A DNA stretch of 64,000 bases from Betaproteobacteria bacterium (GCA_900299145.1 OMIN01000127.1:1-64000), one strand, 5' to 3'; counted from the first letter of the stretch, positions 52,062 through 61,715 are shown. The notes: a model not told the origin generated them from the sequence alone. Program-made: numbers and translations.

Positions 52062-53057
52062 ATGCAGTACACGGCAATACCTCTGGCGCATGCGATCGCT
52101 TGCGCAGCCGCGGCCGGCGTGTACGCAACCTTTCTTGCTGTTACCCCACCTGCCAACGCCGCCTATCCAGACCGCCCCATACGCTTTGTTCTGCCGTTCG
52201 GGCCGGGCGGCGGACCCGACGTGACCGCACGCCTGTTGGCACAAGACCTGAGCCAGCAGATGGGCCAGCAAGTTGTCGTCGACAACCGGCCCGGTGCGGG
52301 CGGCAGCATCGGCACGGAAGTCATTGTCCGGGCGGCGCCCGACGGCTACACCATAGGCTATGGCACGGTCTCGTCACTGGCCATCAATCGCAGCCTGATT
52401 ACCAGGCTGCCTTACGATCCCGACAAAGGCCTGCAGAAAATCCGCCAAACCTATAGTGCGCCAAACATGCTTGCCACCACGCTTTCGCTGCCGGTGAAGT
52501 CGGTGCCGGAGCTGATCGACCATGCAAAAAAGAATCCCAATAAGCTCGCCTTCTCTTCAGGCGGCAGCGCCACCAGCCCCCACTTGAGCGGCGAATTGTT
52601 CAAGCACATGACCGGCACGCAAATGCTGCACGTGCCGTTCAAAACCACCGCGCAAGCTGTCACCGACATGATCGGCGGTCAGGTGCACCTCACGTTCAAT
52701 AACGTGGGCCTGGTACTGCCGCACGTTAAAGCCGGTCGCATACGCGGGCTTGGCGTGACGAGTCTCAAGCGTTCGCCCGCCATGCCGGACCTGCCCGCAG
52801 TGGCAGAATCAGTGCCCGGCTATGAAGTGCTGGCATGGGCCGGCATTGTGTTGCCGGTCGGCGTACCGGCGCCCATCATCGCGCGGCTCAGCACGGAGAT
52901 TGACAAGGCCATGGCCCTGCCCGCACTGAAAGAGAAATACGCGGTGCTCGGCTATGACGTCGCAGGCGGTACAGCCGCGCAATTCGACAACCTGGTAAAA
53001 GCCGAAATCGTCAAATGGGCGGAAGTGATCAAACGCTCAGGTGCAAAGATGGAGTAA
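52062..53057 (+). CDS. Bug/TctC-type substrate-binding protein
   Basis: 331 residues from ATG 52062; a TTG at 51999 would give 352. The signal region ends PPANAAYPD. Motifs: PFGPGGGPDVTARL, VVDNRPGAGGSIG, LHVPFKTTAQ. The segment DKGLQKIRQTYSAPNML is unusual for the family, but the frame is continuous. It is divergent from the CoA-transferase gene. Confidence 0.9.
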   Translation: MQYTAIPLAHAIACAAAAGVYATFLAVTPPANAAYPDRPIRFVLPFGPGGGPDVTARLLAQDLSQQMGQQVVVDNRPGAGGSIGTEVIVRAAPDGYTIGYGTVSSLAINRSLITRLPYDPDKGLQKIRQTYSAPNMLATTLSLPVKSVPELIDHAKKNPNKLAFSSGGSATSPHLSGELFKHMTGTQMLHVPFKTTAQAVTDMIGGQVHLTFNNVGLVLPHVKAGRIRGLGVTSLKRSPAMPDLPAVAESVPGYEVLAWAGIVLPVGVPAPIIARLSTEIDKAMALPALKEKYAVLGYDVAGGTAAQFDNLVKAEIVKWAEVIKRSGAKME

Positions 53058-53085
53058 CCGCAGGAAATCCATCACACATATCGAC

Positions 53086-53115
53086 CTAACTATTTGTTTT
53101 TATTAATTTTTTAAC
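53086..53115 (+). repeat. AT-rich dispersed repeat, copy 16
   Basis: Reads CTAACTATTTGTTTTTATTA followed by ATTTTTTAAC. It lies between the convergent ends of the Bug gene and the NHL gene. Confidence 0.9.
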
Positions 53116-53124
53116 CTCGCGCGC

Positions 53125-54249
53125 TCACGGCTTCCGCACGTGCTTCACCAATTGCCGCGGCCCAACTTCCGCGCCGTAGATACTGCCTTGCGCATCGACC
53201 GCGATGCCTTCCGCCGCGCTGGTGCCTTTGAGCTCCACTGGATCGGGAATCCAGTGCGTGATTTTGCCGTCACTCACATCGCCAATGCGTATGCCGCGCC
53301 GCCAGCCGGGGTTGCGTCCCGGATTATTCGATTCCGAATCGGCGACGTAAATTCTGCCGTCACGAATCACTACGCCGCTTGGCCTGCCAAAGTGCCGCCA
53401 CTCGGCGATGAAGCGGCCGTCCTGATCGACAATCTGCACGCGATTGTTGCCGCGATCGGCAACGAATAACCGTCCTCTCGCGTCCATCGCGATGTCGTGC
53501 GGCGTGCTGTATTCGCCGCGTCCGCTGCCATACTTGCCAAACGATTTGACGAACTTGCCGTCCCTGGTAAAGCGCGAAATGCGCGCAACCGTATCCGGCG
53601 GCGCACCCGCGTTTTGTCCCGAATGGCCTTCGGTGATGAAGATGTCGCCATTCGGCGCCACCACGATGCTGGTCGGCTCGTTCAATGCCTCTGGCGGATC
53701 GCCCGCGACACCGGCTTTGCCGAGGGTCATCAGCACTTTGCCTTCGGGACTGAACTTCACTACCACGTGGCCCTTGCCCGCCGCTCGCGGGTTCTTCTTG
53801 AGTTCGCTGGCGTTGGCCGTGCGCAAATCGACCACCCAGATGTTGCCCTCGTGATCGGCGTAAATCTTGTGCGGAAAGATGAACATGTCCGCACCGAAAC
53901 TCTTCAGCAAGTTGCCCGCCACGTCAAACTTCAACACCGGCGGCACGGACGAATACGCGCAACTGTCAAAGCGAAACGGCGATTCGCCCGCCGGCGCATC
54001 CGGATTAGCGCCGCAACGATCCGCCACCCACAACGACGTGCCGTCTCTATCAATAGCGATACCGCTCAACGCGCCCCACTTGCGGCCTTTCGGCAGCTTG
54101 CCCCACGGCGCGATGGTCTGATACGGGTTGGGCAAATCGGAGGGCGGAGCGCTGCCTTGATTGGCAGCGTCGGCACCGCAAAGCAGGGCAGCGGCGGCGA
54201 TCAGCAACGCGCCAGACTTTACTTTGGAGCGATTTGAAGAGGCTGTCAT
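53125..54249 (-). CDS. Secreted NHL-repeat protein
   Basis: 374 residues. The signal peptide ends CGADAANQ. The mature protein is a beta-propeller made of NHL units such as GRGEYSTPHDIAMDARGRLFV and EALNEPTSIVVAPNGDIFI. Unlike the protein at 12661, this one is exported. Databases name such proteins peptidylamidoglycolate lyase-like, but no activity can be deduced. AT-rich repeat copy 17 lies just upstream. Confidence 0.85.
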   Translation of the reverse strand: MTASSNRSKVKSGALLIAAAALLCGADAANQGSAPPSDLPNPYQTIAPWGKLPKGRKWGALSGIAIDRDGTSLWVADRCGANPDAPAGESPFRFDSCAYSSVPPVLKFDVAGNLLKSFGADMFIFPHKIYADHEGNIWVVDLRTANASELKKNPRAAGKGHVVVKFSPEGKVLMTLGKAGVAGDPPEALNEPTSIVVAPNGDIFITEGHSGQNAGAPPDTVARISRFTRDGKFVKSFGKYGSGRGEYSTPHDIAMDARGRLFVADRGNNRVQIVDQDGRFIAEWRHFGRPSGVVIRDGRIYVADSESNNPGRNPGWRRGIRIGDVSDGKITHWIPDPVELKGTSAAEGIAVDAQGSIYGAEVGPRQLVKHVRKP

Positions 54250-54263
54250 GAAAATCTCATGGT

Positions 54264-54295
54264 GAAAATTTATTTAACAAAATCAGATAGTTACG
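54264..54295 (-). repeat. AT-rich dispersed repeat, copy 17
   Basis: On the minus strand it reads GTAACTATCTGATTTTGTTA followed by AATAAATTTTCA. It lies 14 bases before the start of the NHL gene, in the same orientation. Confidence 0.85.
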
Positions 54296-54310
54296 AACCA
54301 ACCCATCCGC

Positions 54311-55423
54311 TTACGCCTTCAACGCCTTGTACAGAAACGGCAAACTCACGTCCATGCGGTAATCAATGTCGGAGTGATTGTCGTCGAATTCCTCATACGT
54401 GTGGCGCACGCCCGCCGCCGCCAGCCGCCGCGACAGAATGCGCGTGCCGAAATGAATGTGATACTGATCGCGCCAGCCGCAATCGATAAAAATGCCGCGC
54501 AGCGTTTTGAGATTGGCGCGATATTTCGCCACAAGGTTGACCGGATCGTGCGCGCGCCAGTTTTGCCAGCGGCGCTCGATCACCTCGCCCGATTCCAGAT
54601 TGAACGGCACGCGAAATCCCAGCGGCGCGCGCGGGTCGGGATCGTAAGTCGCCGCCATGCAAACGTTCATCAAACAATGCCCCTCGCTGCCGGAGAGCTT
54701 TTCTTTTTTCCACACCGCGTCGAGAAAGCGTTTGATGCGGCCATCGTCCATACCCTGCGCAATGTTCTTACGGCTCGCCTCGCGCAGCACGTTCACCGCA
54801 CCCGCCGTACGTTTGGGTGAACGATATTTCGTCAGTTCATTAATCGTATTCGGCCAATCGTGCCAATACACGAAATCAAAATACGCATCGCCCGAATGAT
54901 TGGCAATCGCGCCCCAATACTTCGAATACTTCATGCCATGAATTATCGCGCCGTACCCCCCAGAGGATTTGCCGAAACAGCCGCGATGTTCGCGACTTGC
55001 CAGCGTGCGAAATTCCTTATCGACAAACGGAATCACCTCCCGCGTGAGGTAATCCGCATAGTTGCCGATGGCCGATGAATTGATGTACTGATTGCCGCCC
55101 AGCGCGGTAAAACAATCCGGGAACACAATAATCGCCGGCCCCATTTTTTTCTCGTGAATCAGCCGCGCGGCGCGCTCCGGCACGTTGTCGCCAAACGGCT
55201 TCCAGTTGGCGTGCGACAGGCCCGTGCCAGTAAACCCGGCCAGATCGTAGAGCACCGGAAAGCGCTGCTTGCGACCATTCGCACCTTGATCATATTGTGG
55301 CGGCAGCCACACGCCCAGCCTGCGCACGTTTGGGTCGCCAAGCGGGTTTCCCTTCAGAATGTGAGATGCGTGTTCCAGCACCACCAGCGTGCCGGACGGG
55401 CCTAGCGGTCGTTTGAGTGCCAT
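54311..55423 (-). CDS. Alpha/beta hydrolase, esterase D-like
   Basis: 370 residues from ATG 55423. This is a PF00756-type esterase. The nucleophile motif is CFGKSSGGYGAI, the Asp lies near DCGWRDQYHI, and the His near DDNHSDIDYR. Substrates of the family include S-formylglutathione, siderophore esters and mycolyl esters. It has no signal peptide from this start. The frame runs to 55564 but that region overlaps the promoter of the divergent molybdoenzyme operon. Confidence 0.82.
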   Translation of the reverse strand: MALKRPLGPSGTLVVLEHASHILKGNPLGDPNVRRLGVWLPPQYDQGANGRKQRFPVLYDLAGFTGTGLSHANWKPFGDNVPERAARLIHEKKMGPAIIVFPDCFTALGGNQYINSSAIGNYADYLTREVIPFVDKEFRTLASREHRGCFGKSSGGYGAIIHGMKYSKYWGAIANHSGDAYFDFVYWHDWPNTINELTKYRSPKRTAGAVNVLREASRKNIAQGMDDGRIKRFLDAVWKKEKLSGSEGHCLMNVCMAATYDPDPRAPLGFRVPFNLESGEVIERRWQNWRAHDPVNLVAKYRANLKTLRGIFIDCGWRDQYHIHFGTRILSRRLAAAGVRHTYEEFDDNHSDIDYRMDVSLPFLYKALKA

Positions 55424-55563
55424 GTGCGATCTATCCGCCGTCAGTGAGGTTAGCTGGGTGGCTAGTTTACCCGCGCGAGAAACGATAGAAGCAGGCGCGC
55501 AACTTCGGTAGAATCCCTGCCTCAGTCCCTCAGCACAGCCCCGTACCCCAAAAAACGAAAACA

Positions 55564-58458
55564 ATGTCCACGACGCAGACCGTCGCTCCGGATTCCCCTT
55601 CGTCCGCAGTCAAAACCACCACCTGCTACATGTGCGCGTGCCGCTGCGGCATCAAAGTAACGCTGCGCGGCGGCGAAGTGCGCTATATCGAAGGCAACCC
55701 GGAGCACCCACTGAATCAGGGCGTGATTTGCGCCAAGGGCGCGTCGGGCATTATGAAGCAGTATTCGCCCGCGCGACTCACGCAACCGCTGCGGCGCAAG
55801 GCTGGTGCGAATCGCGGCGACGCGGAGTTTGAAGTTATCTCTTGGGATGAAGCGCTGCGCACCATCGAAGAGCGGCTCGCGCATTTGCGCGCGACTGATC
55901 CCAAAAAATTTGCGCTATTCACCGGGCGCGATCAGATGCAGGCGCTGACCGGTTTGTTCGCCGGGCAGTTCGGCACCCCCAATTACGCAGCACACGGCGG
56001 CTTTTGTTCGGTGAACATGGCCGCCGGAATGATTTACACCATTGGCGGTTCGTTCTGGGAATTCGGCGGACCCGATCTGGATCGCGCGAAGCTCTTCGTA
56101 ATGATCGGCACGGCGGAAGACCATCATTCCAATCCGCTGAAAATCGCGATTTCCAAATTCAAACGCAGCGGCGGAAAATTTATTTCGATCAATCCGGTGC
56201 GAACGGGTTATTCGGCGATAGCCGATGAGTGGATACCGATCCGGCCCGGCACCGATGGCGCACTGCTGCTGGCGCTCAACGCCGAAATCGTGCGCGAGAA
56301 ATTGTACGACGAAGCCTTTCTCGCCGAATACACCAACGGCGGCTATCTGGTGAACGACGATCCGAATTCGCCGCAGTATGGCCTGGTCGTCGCCAATGGC
56401 GTAACCCCCGCCGACAATCCGCACCGCAATCACAGCCAGTTGTGGTGGGATGCGGGCATTGAGGCGGCGGTGTCAAACCACGCGCCGGGTTGCAAGCCCG
56501 CACTGTTTGGCCATTACACCTTGCCCGACGGCACGCCGGTGCGGCCGGCGTTTGCGCTGCTCGCCGAACGGTTGGAACCCTACACGCCCGAATGGGCTGC
56601 GGAAATTACCGGCATTCCCGCCGCGCGTATCCGCGCGCTGGCGCGCGAGATGGGCGAGATCGCGCGCGATCACAAAATCACGCTCCCGCTGGCGTGGACG
56701 GATAGCTGGGGCCGCAAGCACGACAGCGTCACCGGCAACCCGGTGGCGTTCCACGCCATGCGCGGGCTGGCGGCACATTCCAACGGTTTTCAGACCATAC
56801 GCGCGCTGTCGATTTTGATGTCGTTGCTCGGTACCATTGACCGCCCCGGCGGATTTCGTCACAAGGCGCCGTATCCGCGCGGCACGCCGCCGGTGTTCGC
56901 GCGCAACCCGGTAACACCGGACGCGGTCAAGCCCAATACGCCGCTGGCTGGCGCGCCGCTTGGCTTCCCAGCCAGCCCGGATGAACTGTTTGTCGACGAC
57001 GCCGGCAACCCGATGCGTATCGACAAGGCGTTTTCGTGGGAGTACCCGCTGGCGGTGCACGGCATGATGCACAACGTCATCGCCAACGCGTGGCGCGGCG
57101 ATCCGTACAAAATCGACACGCTGTTTATTTTCATGGCCAATATGGCATGGAATTCGTCGATGAACACCAGCGAAACGCGGCGCATGCTGAATGACAAGGA
57201 TCCGGATAACGAAGGGGGCGAATACAAAATTCCCTTCATTATTGTGTGCGACGCGTTTGAATCGGAAATGACGGCATTCGCCGATCTGATTCTGCCTGAC
57301 ACCACGTACCTTGAACGCCACGACGTGATGTCGATGCTCGACCGGCCGATCTCGGAATTCGATGGGCCTGTAGACGCGGTGCGCGTGCCGATACTGCCGC
57401 CCAAGGGCGAGTGCCGGCCATTTCAGGAAGTCATCGTGGAACTGGCAAGCCGTCTCAAGCTGCCCGCGTTCACCAATCCCGACGGCACGCGCAAGTTCCG
57501 CGACTATCCGGATTTCGTGGTGAATTTTCAGACTGCGCCGAATTCGGGCCAAGGTTATCTGACCGGCTGGCGTGGCGAAAATGGTGACAGCCCGATGATT
57601 GGCATTCCCAATCCGAAGCAATGGGACATGTACGCCAAGAACAACTGCGTGCATCAGCACCATCTGCCGCCCGAAATCACCTACATGCGCAACTGGAATC
57701 AGGGCTATCACGATTGGGCGACCAACGTGAAGCTGCGGCGCTACGGTGATCCGATCATGATTCAGTTGTATGCCGAAGTGCTGCAACGCTTTCGCCTCGC
57801 AGCGCGCGGCCACGGCAAGCGCCAACCGCCCGCGCATCTGAAAGATCGCATCGAGAAATTTTTTGATCCACTGCCTTTCTATTACGAGCCGCTGGAAGTC
57901 AGCGCCACCGACAAAGAGAAATATCCACTTGCCGCCATCACCCAGCGGCCGATGGCGATGTACCACTCGTGGGATTCGCAGAATGCCTGGCTGCGCCAGA
58001 TACACACCCATAACTATCTGTTTTTAAACACAAAAACAGCGCAGGCTGCAGGCATCGCCGATGGCGGCTGGCTGTGGGTGGAATCGATGCACGGCAGGGT
58101 GCGGTGCATGGCTCGTTATAGCGAGGCCGTCGAACCGGGCACCGTGTGGACGTGGAACGCCATCGGTAAATCGCGTGGCGCATGGCATCTGGCGGAAGAC
58201 GCCAACGAATCGAGGCGCGGCTTCTTGTTGAACCACTTGATCTCGGACGAGCTGCCGGCGGGCGAGGGACGACGTATGTCCAATGCCGATCCGTTGACCG
58301 GGCAGGCCGGCTGGTACGACGTGCGCGTGCGCGTCTATCCCGCTGGTGCGGAAGAACCAGAAGAAAGCTTCCCGCAGTTTGAAGCCATGAAGCCGCTGCC
58401 GGGCACCACCAAACTGCAACGTCTGTGGCAGGCGTTTGCCGCGGGAGAACACAAGTGA
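55564..58458 (+). CDS. soeA: Molybdopterin oxidoreductase, SoeA-like sulfite dehydrogenase catalytic subunit
   Basis: 964 residues of the DMSO-reductase superfamily. The N-terminal [4Fe-4S] site is Cys21-x2-Cys24-x3-Cys28 with Cys56 in GVICAKG. A candidate Mo ligand is Cys148 in HGGFCSVNMAAG. No Tat signal is present, so the enzyme is cytoplasmic, as SoeA is. The subunit order, with an FeS protein and a DmsC-like anchor following, matches SoeABC, which oxidises sulfite to sulfate and feeds quinone. A formate dehydrogenase or other oxidoreductase is the alternative. Codons near 58010 coincide with AT-rich repeat copy 20. Confidence 0.8.
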   Translation: MSTTQTVAPDSPSSAVKTTTCYMCACRCGIKVTLRGGEVRYIEGNPEHPLNQGVICAKGASGIMKQYSPARLTQPLRRKAGANRGDAEFEVISWDEALRTIEERLAHLRATDPKKFALFTGRDQMQALTGLFAGQFGTPNYAAHGGFCSVNMAAGMIYTIGGSFWEFGGPDLDRAKLFVMIGTAEDHHSNPLKIAISKFKRSGGKFISINPVRTGYSAIADEWIPIRPGTDGALLLALNAEIVREKLYDEAFLAEYTNGGYLVNDDPNSPQYGLVVANGVTPADNPHRNHSQLWWDAGIEAAVSNHAPGCKPALFGHYTLPDGTPVRPAFALLAERLEPYTPEWAAEITGIPAARIRALAREMGEIARDHKITLPLAWTDSWGRKHDSVTGNPVAFHAMRGLAAHSNGFQTIRALSILMSLLGTIDRPGGFRHKAPYPRGTPPVFARNPVTPDAVKPNTPLAGAPLGFPASPDELFVDDAGNPMRIDKAFSWEYPLAVHGMMHNVIANAWRGDPYKIDTLFIFMANMAWNSSMNTSETRRMLNDKDPDNEGGEYKIPFIIVCDAFESEMTAFADLILPDTTYLERHDVMSMLDRPISEFDGPVDAVRVPILPPKGECRPFQEVIVELASRLKLPAFTNPDGTRKFRDYPDFVVNFQTAPNSGQGYLTGWRGENGDSPMIGIPNPKQWDMYAKNNCVHQHHLPPEITYMRNWNQGYHDWATNVKLRRYGDPIMIQLYAEVLQRFRLAARGHGKRQPPAHLKDRIEKFFDPLPFYYEPLEVSATDKEKYPLAAITQRPMAMYHSWDSQNAWLRQIHTHNYLFLNTKTAQAAGIADGGWLWVESMHGRVRCMARYSEAVEPGTVWTWNAIGKSRGAWHLAEDANESRRGFLLNHLISDELPAGEGRRMSNADPLTGQAGWYDVRVRVYPAGAEEPEESFPQFEAMKPLPGTTKLQRLWQAFAAGEHK
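58010..58036 (+). repeat. AT-rich dispersed repeat, copy 20, inside a coding sequence
   Basis: Reads ATAACTATCTGTTTTTAAAC followed by ACAAAAA. It lies in frame in the SoeA-like gene (Asn-Tyr-Leu-Phe-Leu-Asn) and uses TTA, AAA and ACA codons. It differs from intergenic copy 3 at one position in the first 20. Confidence 0.82.
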
Positions 58459-59156
58459 CGCAACTGGCGCTGGTCATCGATTTGAACGTGTGCGTGGGTT
58501 GCCATGCCTGCGTAACAAGCTGCAAGGAATGGAACACCTCCGGCGTCGCCGGTTCGCTGTCGGACGCAAACCCCTACGGCAAAGACCCCAGTGGCACGTT
58601 TTTTAATCGCGTTCAGACCTTTGAGGTCGGCGAATTTCCGAATACGCAAACCGTGCATTTCCCGAAGTCATGCCTGCACTGCGAAGACCCGCCCTGCGTG
58701 CCGGTATGCCCAACAGGCGCAAGCTACAAGCGTGAAGCCGACGGGCTGGTGCTGGTGGATTACGACAAATGTATCGGCTGCAAGTATTGCGCGTGGGCAT
58801 GCCCGTACGGCGCGCGCGAGCTCGACGAAAACCAGAAGGTGATGAAGAAATGCACGCTATGTGTCGACCGTATCAACGACACGAGCCTCGCCGACGAACA
58901 GCGCAAACCCGCCTGCGTGCTCGCCTGCCCCACCAACGCGCGGCTCTATGGCGACATAAACGATCCGGAATCCATCGTCTCCAAGGCCATCCGCGAAAAC
59001 GGCGGCTATCAACTGATGCCGGAGTGGGAAACCAAACCCGCGAATCACTATTTGCCGCGCCGCAGTGCCTCGGCCATCGACAACGAGTTAAGCCGCAAGG
59101 TTGAGCAGCAACGGACGAATCCCCTGAAGCCCACCGGCGCGCCAGCCAAACCCTGA
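58455..59156 (+). CDS. soeB: Ferredoxin-type FeS subunit, SoeB-like
   Basis: 233 residues starting at a GTG that overlaps the soeA stop (GTGA), with GGGAGAA upstream. Four Cys clusters for [4Fe-4S] centres can be seen: CVGCHACVTSC, CLHCEDPPCVPVC, CIGCKYCAWAC and CTLCVDR with CVLACP later. This is the electron-transfer subunit layout of DmsB/PsrB/SoeB. It carries electrons from the Mo subunit to the membrane anchor. Confidence 0.87.
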   Translation: MTQLALVIDLNVCVGCHACVTSCKEWNTSGVAGSLSDANPYGKDPSGTFFNRVQTFEVGEFPNTQTVHFPKSCLHCEDPPCVPVCPTGASYKREADGLVLVDYDKCIGCKYCAWACPYGARELDENQKVMKKCTLCVDRINDTSLADEQRKPACVLACPTNARLYGDINDPESIVSKAIRENGGYQLMPEWETKPANHYLPRRSASAIDNELSRKVEQQRTNPLKPTGAPAKP

Positions 59157-59164
59157 TCTGATTC

Positions 59165-60094
59165 ATGAATCCCGCGTTCTCCGTCATTTTTCTCACGACC
59201 CTGATAGGCGCCGGTCAGGGGTTGTTTCTGGCGCTGTTCGCTGCTGAATCCAGCTGGTTGGGTACTGCGCCCGCCACTGGGGCAGCACTTTACGTGCGCG
59301 GCGATGCGATCGCTCTGACATTATTAATCGCCGGCCTCATTGCATCCTTTTTTCACCTCGGCCACCCCGAACGCGCATGGCGCGCGGTAGCCATGTGGCG
59401 CACCTCGTGGCTGTCGCGCGAAGTGATCGTGCTGCCGGTATTTATGGCCATGGTTGCATTGCACGGCGTGTGTCATTTCAGTGGAAATGTGAGTTGCGTG
59501 GCCATCACGGGCTTGGCTGCCGCGATCCTGTGCCTCGCACTGTTCTACATCACCGCAATGAACTATGTGTGCATCAAGTTTTTGCAGGAATGGGCAACAC
59601 CGCTCACCATCGTAAATTACACGCTACTGGGCTGCGCGAGCGGGTTCACCCTCGCCACCGCGCTGGCAGCGGCACTCGAACCCGCGCTGGCCCCGGCGCT
59701 TGCGCGATGGGCGTTAAACCTGACGCTCGCTGCAGCGGCCACGCGCATTGCTTCACTCTTACGCAACGCGCGGCTGAAGCCGAAATCGTCGCTGCAAAGC
59801 GCCATCGGCATGCAGAATCCACGCATCGTACAAAAGTCGCAAGGCTTCATGGGTGGCTCGTTCAACACACGCGAATACTTCCACGGCAAGACCCGGCAAC
59901 TGGTGCAAAGCGTGAAATGGGGCTTTCTGTTGCTGGCATTCGCAATACCGGCTTGGTTGCTGGCCACGGGCGCCAGCGGCCAATACGCCGCCCTCGCCTT
60001 CGTCATCCAGTACATCGGCCTCGTCGCCGAACGCTGGTTCTTTTTTGCGCAGGCACGGCATCCGCAGAATTTGTATTACCAGGCGGCCTCCTGA
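59165..60094 (+). CDS. soeC: DmsC-like membrane anchor, SoeC-like
   Basis: 309 residues with about eight hydrophobic segments. It starts NPAFSVIFLTTLIGAGQGLF and contains FFHLGHPERAWRA and WLSREVI, signatures of the DmsC/YnfH family. The C-terminus has FVIQYIGLVAERWFFFAQA. It would anchor the complex at the cytoplasmic face and pass electrons to quinone. It begins eight bases after soeB. Confidence 0.87.
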   Translation: MNPAFSVIFLTTLIGAGQGLFLALFAAESSWLGTAPATGAALYVRGDAIALTLLIAGLIASFFHLGHPERAWRAVAMWRTSWLSREVIVLPVFMAMVALHGVCHFSGNVSCVAITGLAAAILCLALFYITAMNYVCIKFLQEWATPLTIVNYTLLGCASGFTLATALAAALEPALAPALARWALNLTLAAAATRIASLLRNARLKPKSSLQSAIGMQNPRIVQKSQGFMGGSFNTREYFHGKTRQLVQSVKWGFLLLAFAIPAWLLATGASGQYAALAFVIQYIGLVAERWFFFAQARHPQNLYYQAAS

Positions 60095-60122
60095 TACTCA
60101 CCGTCTACAGCGGTGCCGGCTA

Positions 60123-61307
60123 TTATTTCTTGAACGGATCGCTGAATTTGGGATCCGCCGTCAACACCGTATCCGTCAACGTCTGCATGAAAGCCACCAG
60201 GGCCGCTTTATCGGCAGCGGGAAGATTCAGTCGCTGCGGTGCGCCACCGGGTGCGCGCAAACGATTATCCAGCGCTGGCCCCGCCTGCACCCCGCTGTTG
60301 TAATGTTCCACCACGGCGTCCAGTGACGCAAAGCGTCCATCATGCATGAACGCACGCGAAAGCCCCACGTTTTTCAACGAGGGCGATTTGAAAATCACAG
60401 TCTCCCCTGCATCCAGACCGTTGCTCTGTGAGTTTGCCGTCAACGCAAAGGTGGGGGGCACATGGCACGCGGCACAACCAGCGCCGCCCGCCGCCACGGG
60501 CGCAACAAACAACTGCCGGCCGCGATCTTCCTGCGCCGAAAAGCCTGGCAGAGGCACGCCCAGCGCCCGATTGGGCAGCGCAGGGCTGAACACCTGGGCA
60601 TAGGCCGTATCCCAACGGCTGTTCGATGAAATCATGGCGCGCTGAAATTGCGCCAGCGCCTGCTGGATGCGCGTCTCGGTAATCGCCGCGTCGCCAAAGG
60701 CAAACGTAAAAAGATCCGGATAATACGTGGACGACTGCATCTTGGTGATCAGCGCTGTGACGCCGCCAATCGCCGGCACAAAGCCCATCTCGATATCGTT
60801 GATGATAGGCTGGCTGGCCTGAAGCTCAAGCGTGGCGGCGCGCTTGTTCCAGAACATCGAACCGGGCTGGTAGTAGCGCACATTGCCCAGACGCATGGCA
60901 TGCGCCGTGGTGAACGCCGCCCCCGAAAAGCCGGTGCTGAAGCGGCGTGGATCGTCAAAGCCACTCGCTTGCTGGTGGCAGGAAGCACAGGCAATCCCGT
61001 CATTAACGCTCAGGCGCTTGTCGTAGAACAATACGCGGCCCAACGTGGCAACACGGTCGTTGATCGAGTTATTCGCCGGCGTATTGTCGAGCGCGGCAAC
61101 GGTCGCGTCGTAATACGCGGGCAATGCCGGGTTGGCGTAATTGGCGACGGCATTGAAGTCCAGCGTGGTGAAGTCGGCAACCCCCGCGGGCGTTGTCAGT
61201 GCCGCCGTAGTTGGTGTCGTCGCGGTTGCCGCGCCTGTTGATCCACCGCCACCACACCCTTCCAGCAAAAACGTGCCCGCCATTAGAGTGCACGCGCAAG
61301 CGCGCAT
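60123..61307 (-). CDS. Di-haem cytochrome c peroxidase / MauG family lipoprotein
   Basis: 394 residues from ATG 61307 with GAGG upstream; a TTG at 61334 with GGGGG is nearly as good. The signal ends LLEGC, so it is lipidated. Two haem c sites, CASCHQQ and CAACHVPP, define the bacterial cytochrome c peroxidase/MauG family. RVLFYDKRLSVNDGIACASC is typical of its first domain. It would reduce hydrogen peroxide or oxidise a protein in the periplasm. It converges on soeC. Confidence 0.9.
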   Translation of the reverse strand: MRACACTLMAGTFLLEGCGGGGSTGAATATTPTTAALTTPAGVADFTTLDFNAVANYANPALPAYYDATVAALDNTPANNSINDRVATLGRVLFYDKRLSVNDGIACASCHQQASGFDDPRRFSTGFSGAAFTTAHAMRLGNVRYYQPGSMFWNKRAATLELQASQPIINDIEMGFVPAIGGVTALITKMQSSTYYPDLFTFAFGDAAITETRIQQALAQFQRAMISSNSRWDTAYAQVFSPALPNRALGVPLPGFSAQEDRGRQLFVAPVAAGGAGCAACHVPPTFALTANSQSNGLDAGETVIFKSPSLKNVGLSRAFMHDGRFASLDAVVEHYNSGVQAGPALDNRLRAPGGAPQRLNLPAADKAALVAFMQTLTDTVLTADPKFSDPFKK

Positions 61308-61715
61308 GAAACCTCGCGAAAAACTTTTCAACACAACCCCCTGTTATTGTGATCCGGACGGGCGCCATTATTCTGTGGCGTCCATTGGTTGTGTATAGAC
61401 GGCAACGAATTGTTACAACTTCGCGCCTGCCGCAACGTTTCGTTACAAATACACGCGGTACGCAGCATGCCCATGGCAGGGTTTTGTCGCGATTGCCGTG
61501 ATCGCCCTGTTGGGCCATCTTAAAATTATCTCAATAAAACAGATACTTATAGATCACCTTCAGCAGCCCCTTTGCAGCGCCGCGCACCTGATGGAATTTC
61601 CGAAATAGCCTCCGCACCAATTCCCGCATGGCATGCAACGATCCGGTTCCCAAGACAACGGCGATTGTTCAATAATCACAATTCGTTTGGCACAATTCGT
61701 AACAGGGAGATCACC
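61308..61715. other. Intergenic region between divergent genes
   Basis: About 400 bases. It holds AT-rich repeat copy 18 at 61519-61550 and two GTTACAA words 31 bases apart near 61413-61450. No RNA gene or palindrome was recognised. A plus-strand frame open from 61572 precedes the aldolase start but has no signal or domain. Confidence 0.5.
61519..61550 (-). repeat. AT-rich dispersed repeat, copy 18
   Basis: On the minus strand it reads ATAAGTATCTGTTTTATTGA followed by GATAATTTTAAG. It lies about 210 bases from the peroxidase start and 165 from the aldolase start. Confidence 0.9.

Noticed and set aside
52384-52470. Possible frameshift in the Bug gene at 52062, because the segment DKGLQKIRQTY is atypical
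   Set aside because: The frame is open throughout and family motifs occur on both sides in the same frame. A divergent loop explains it.
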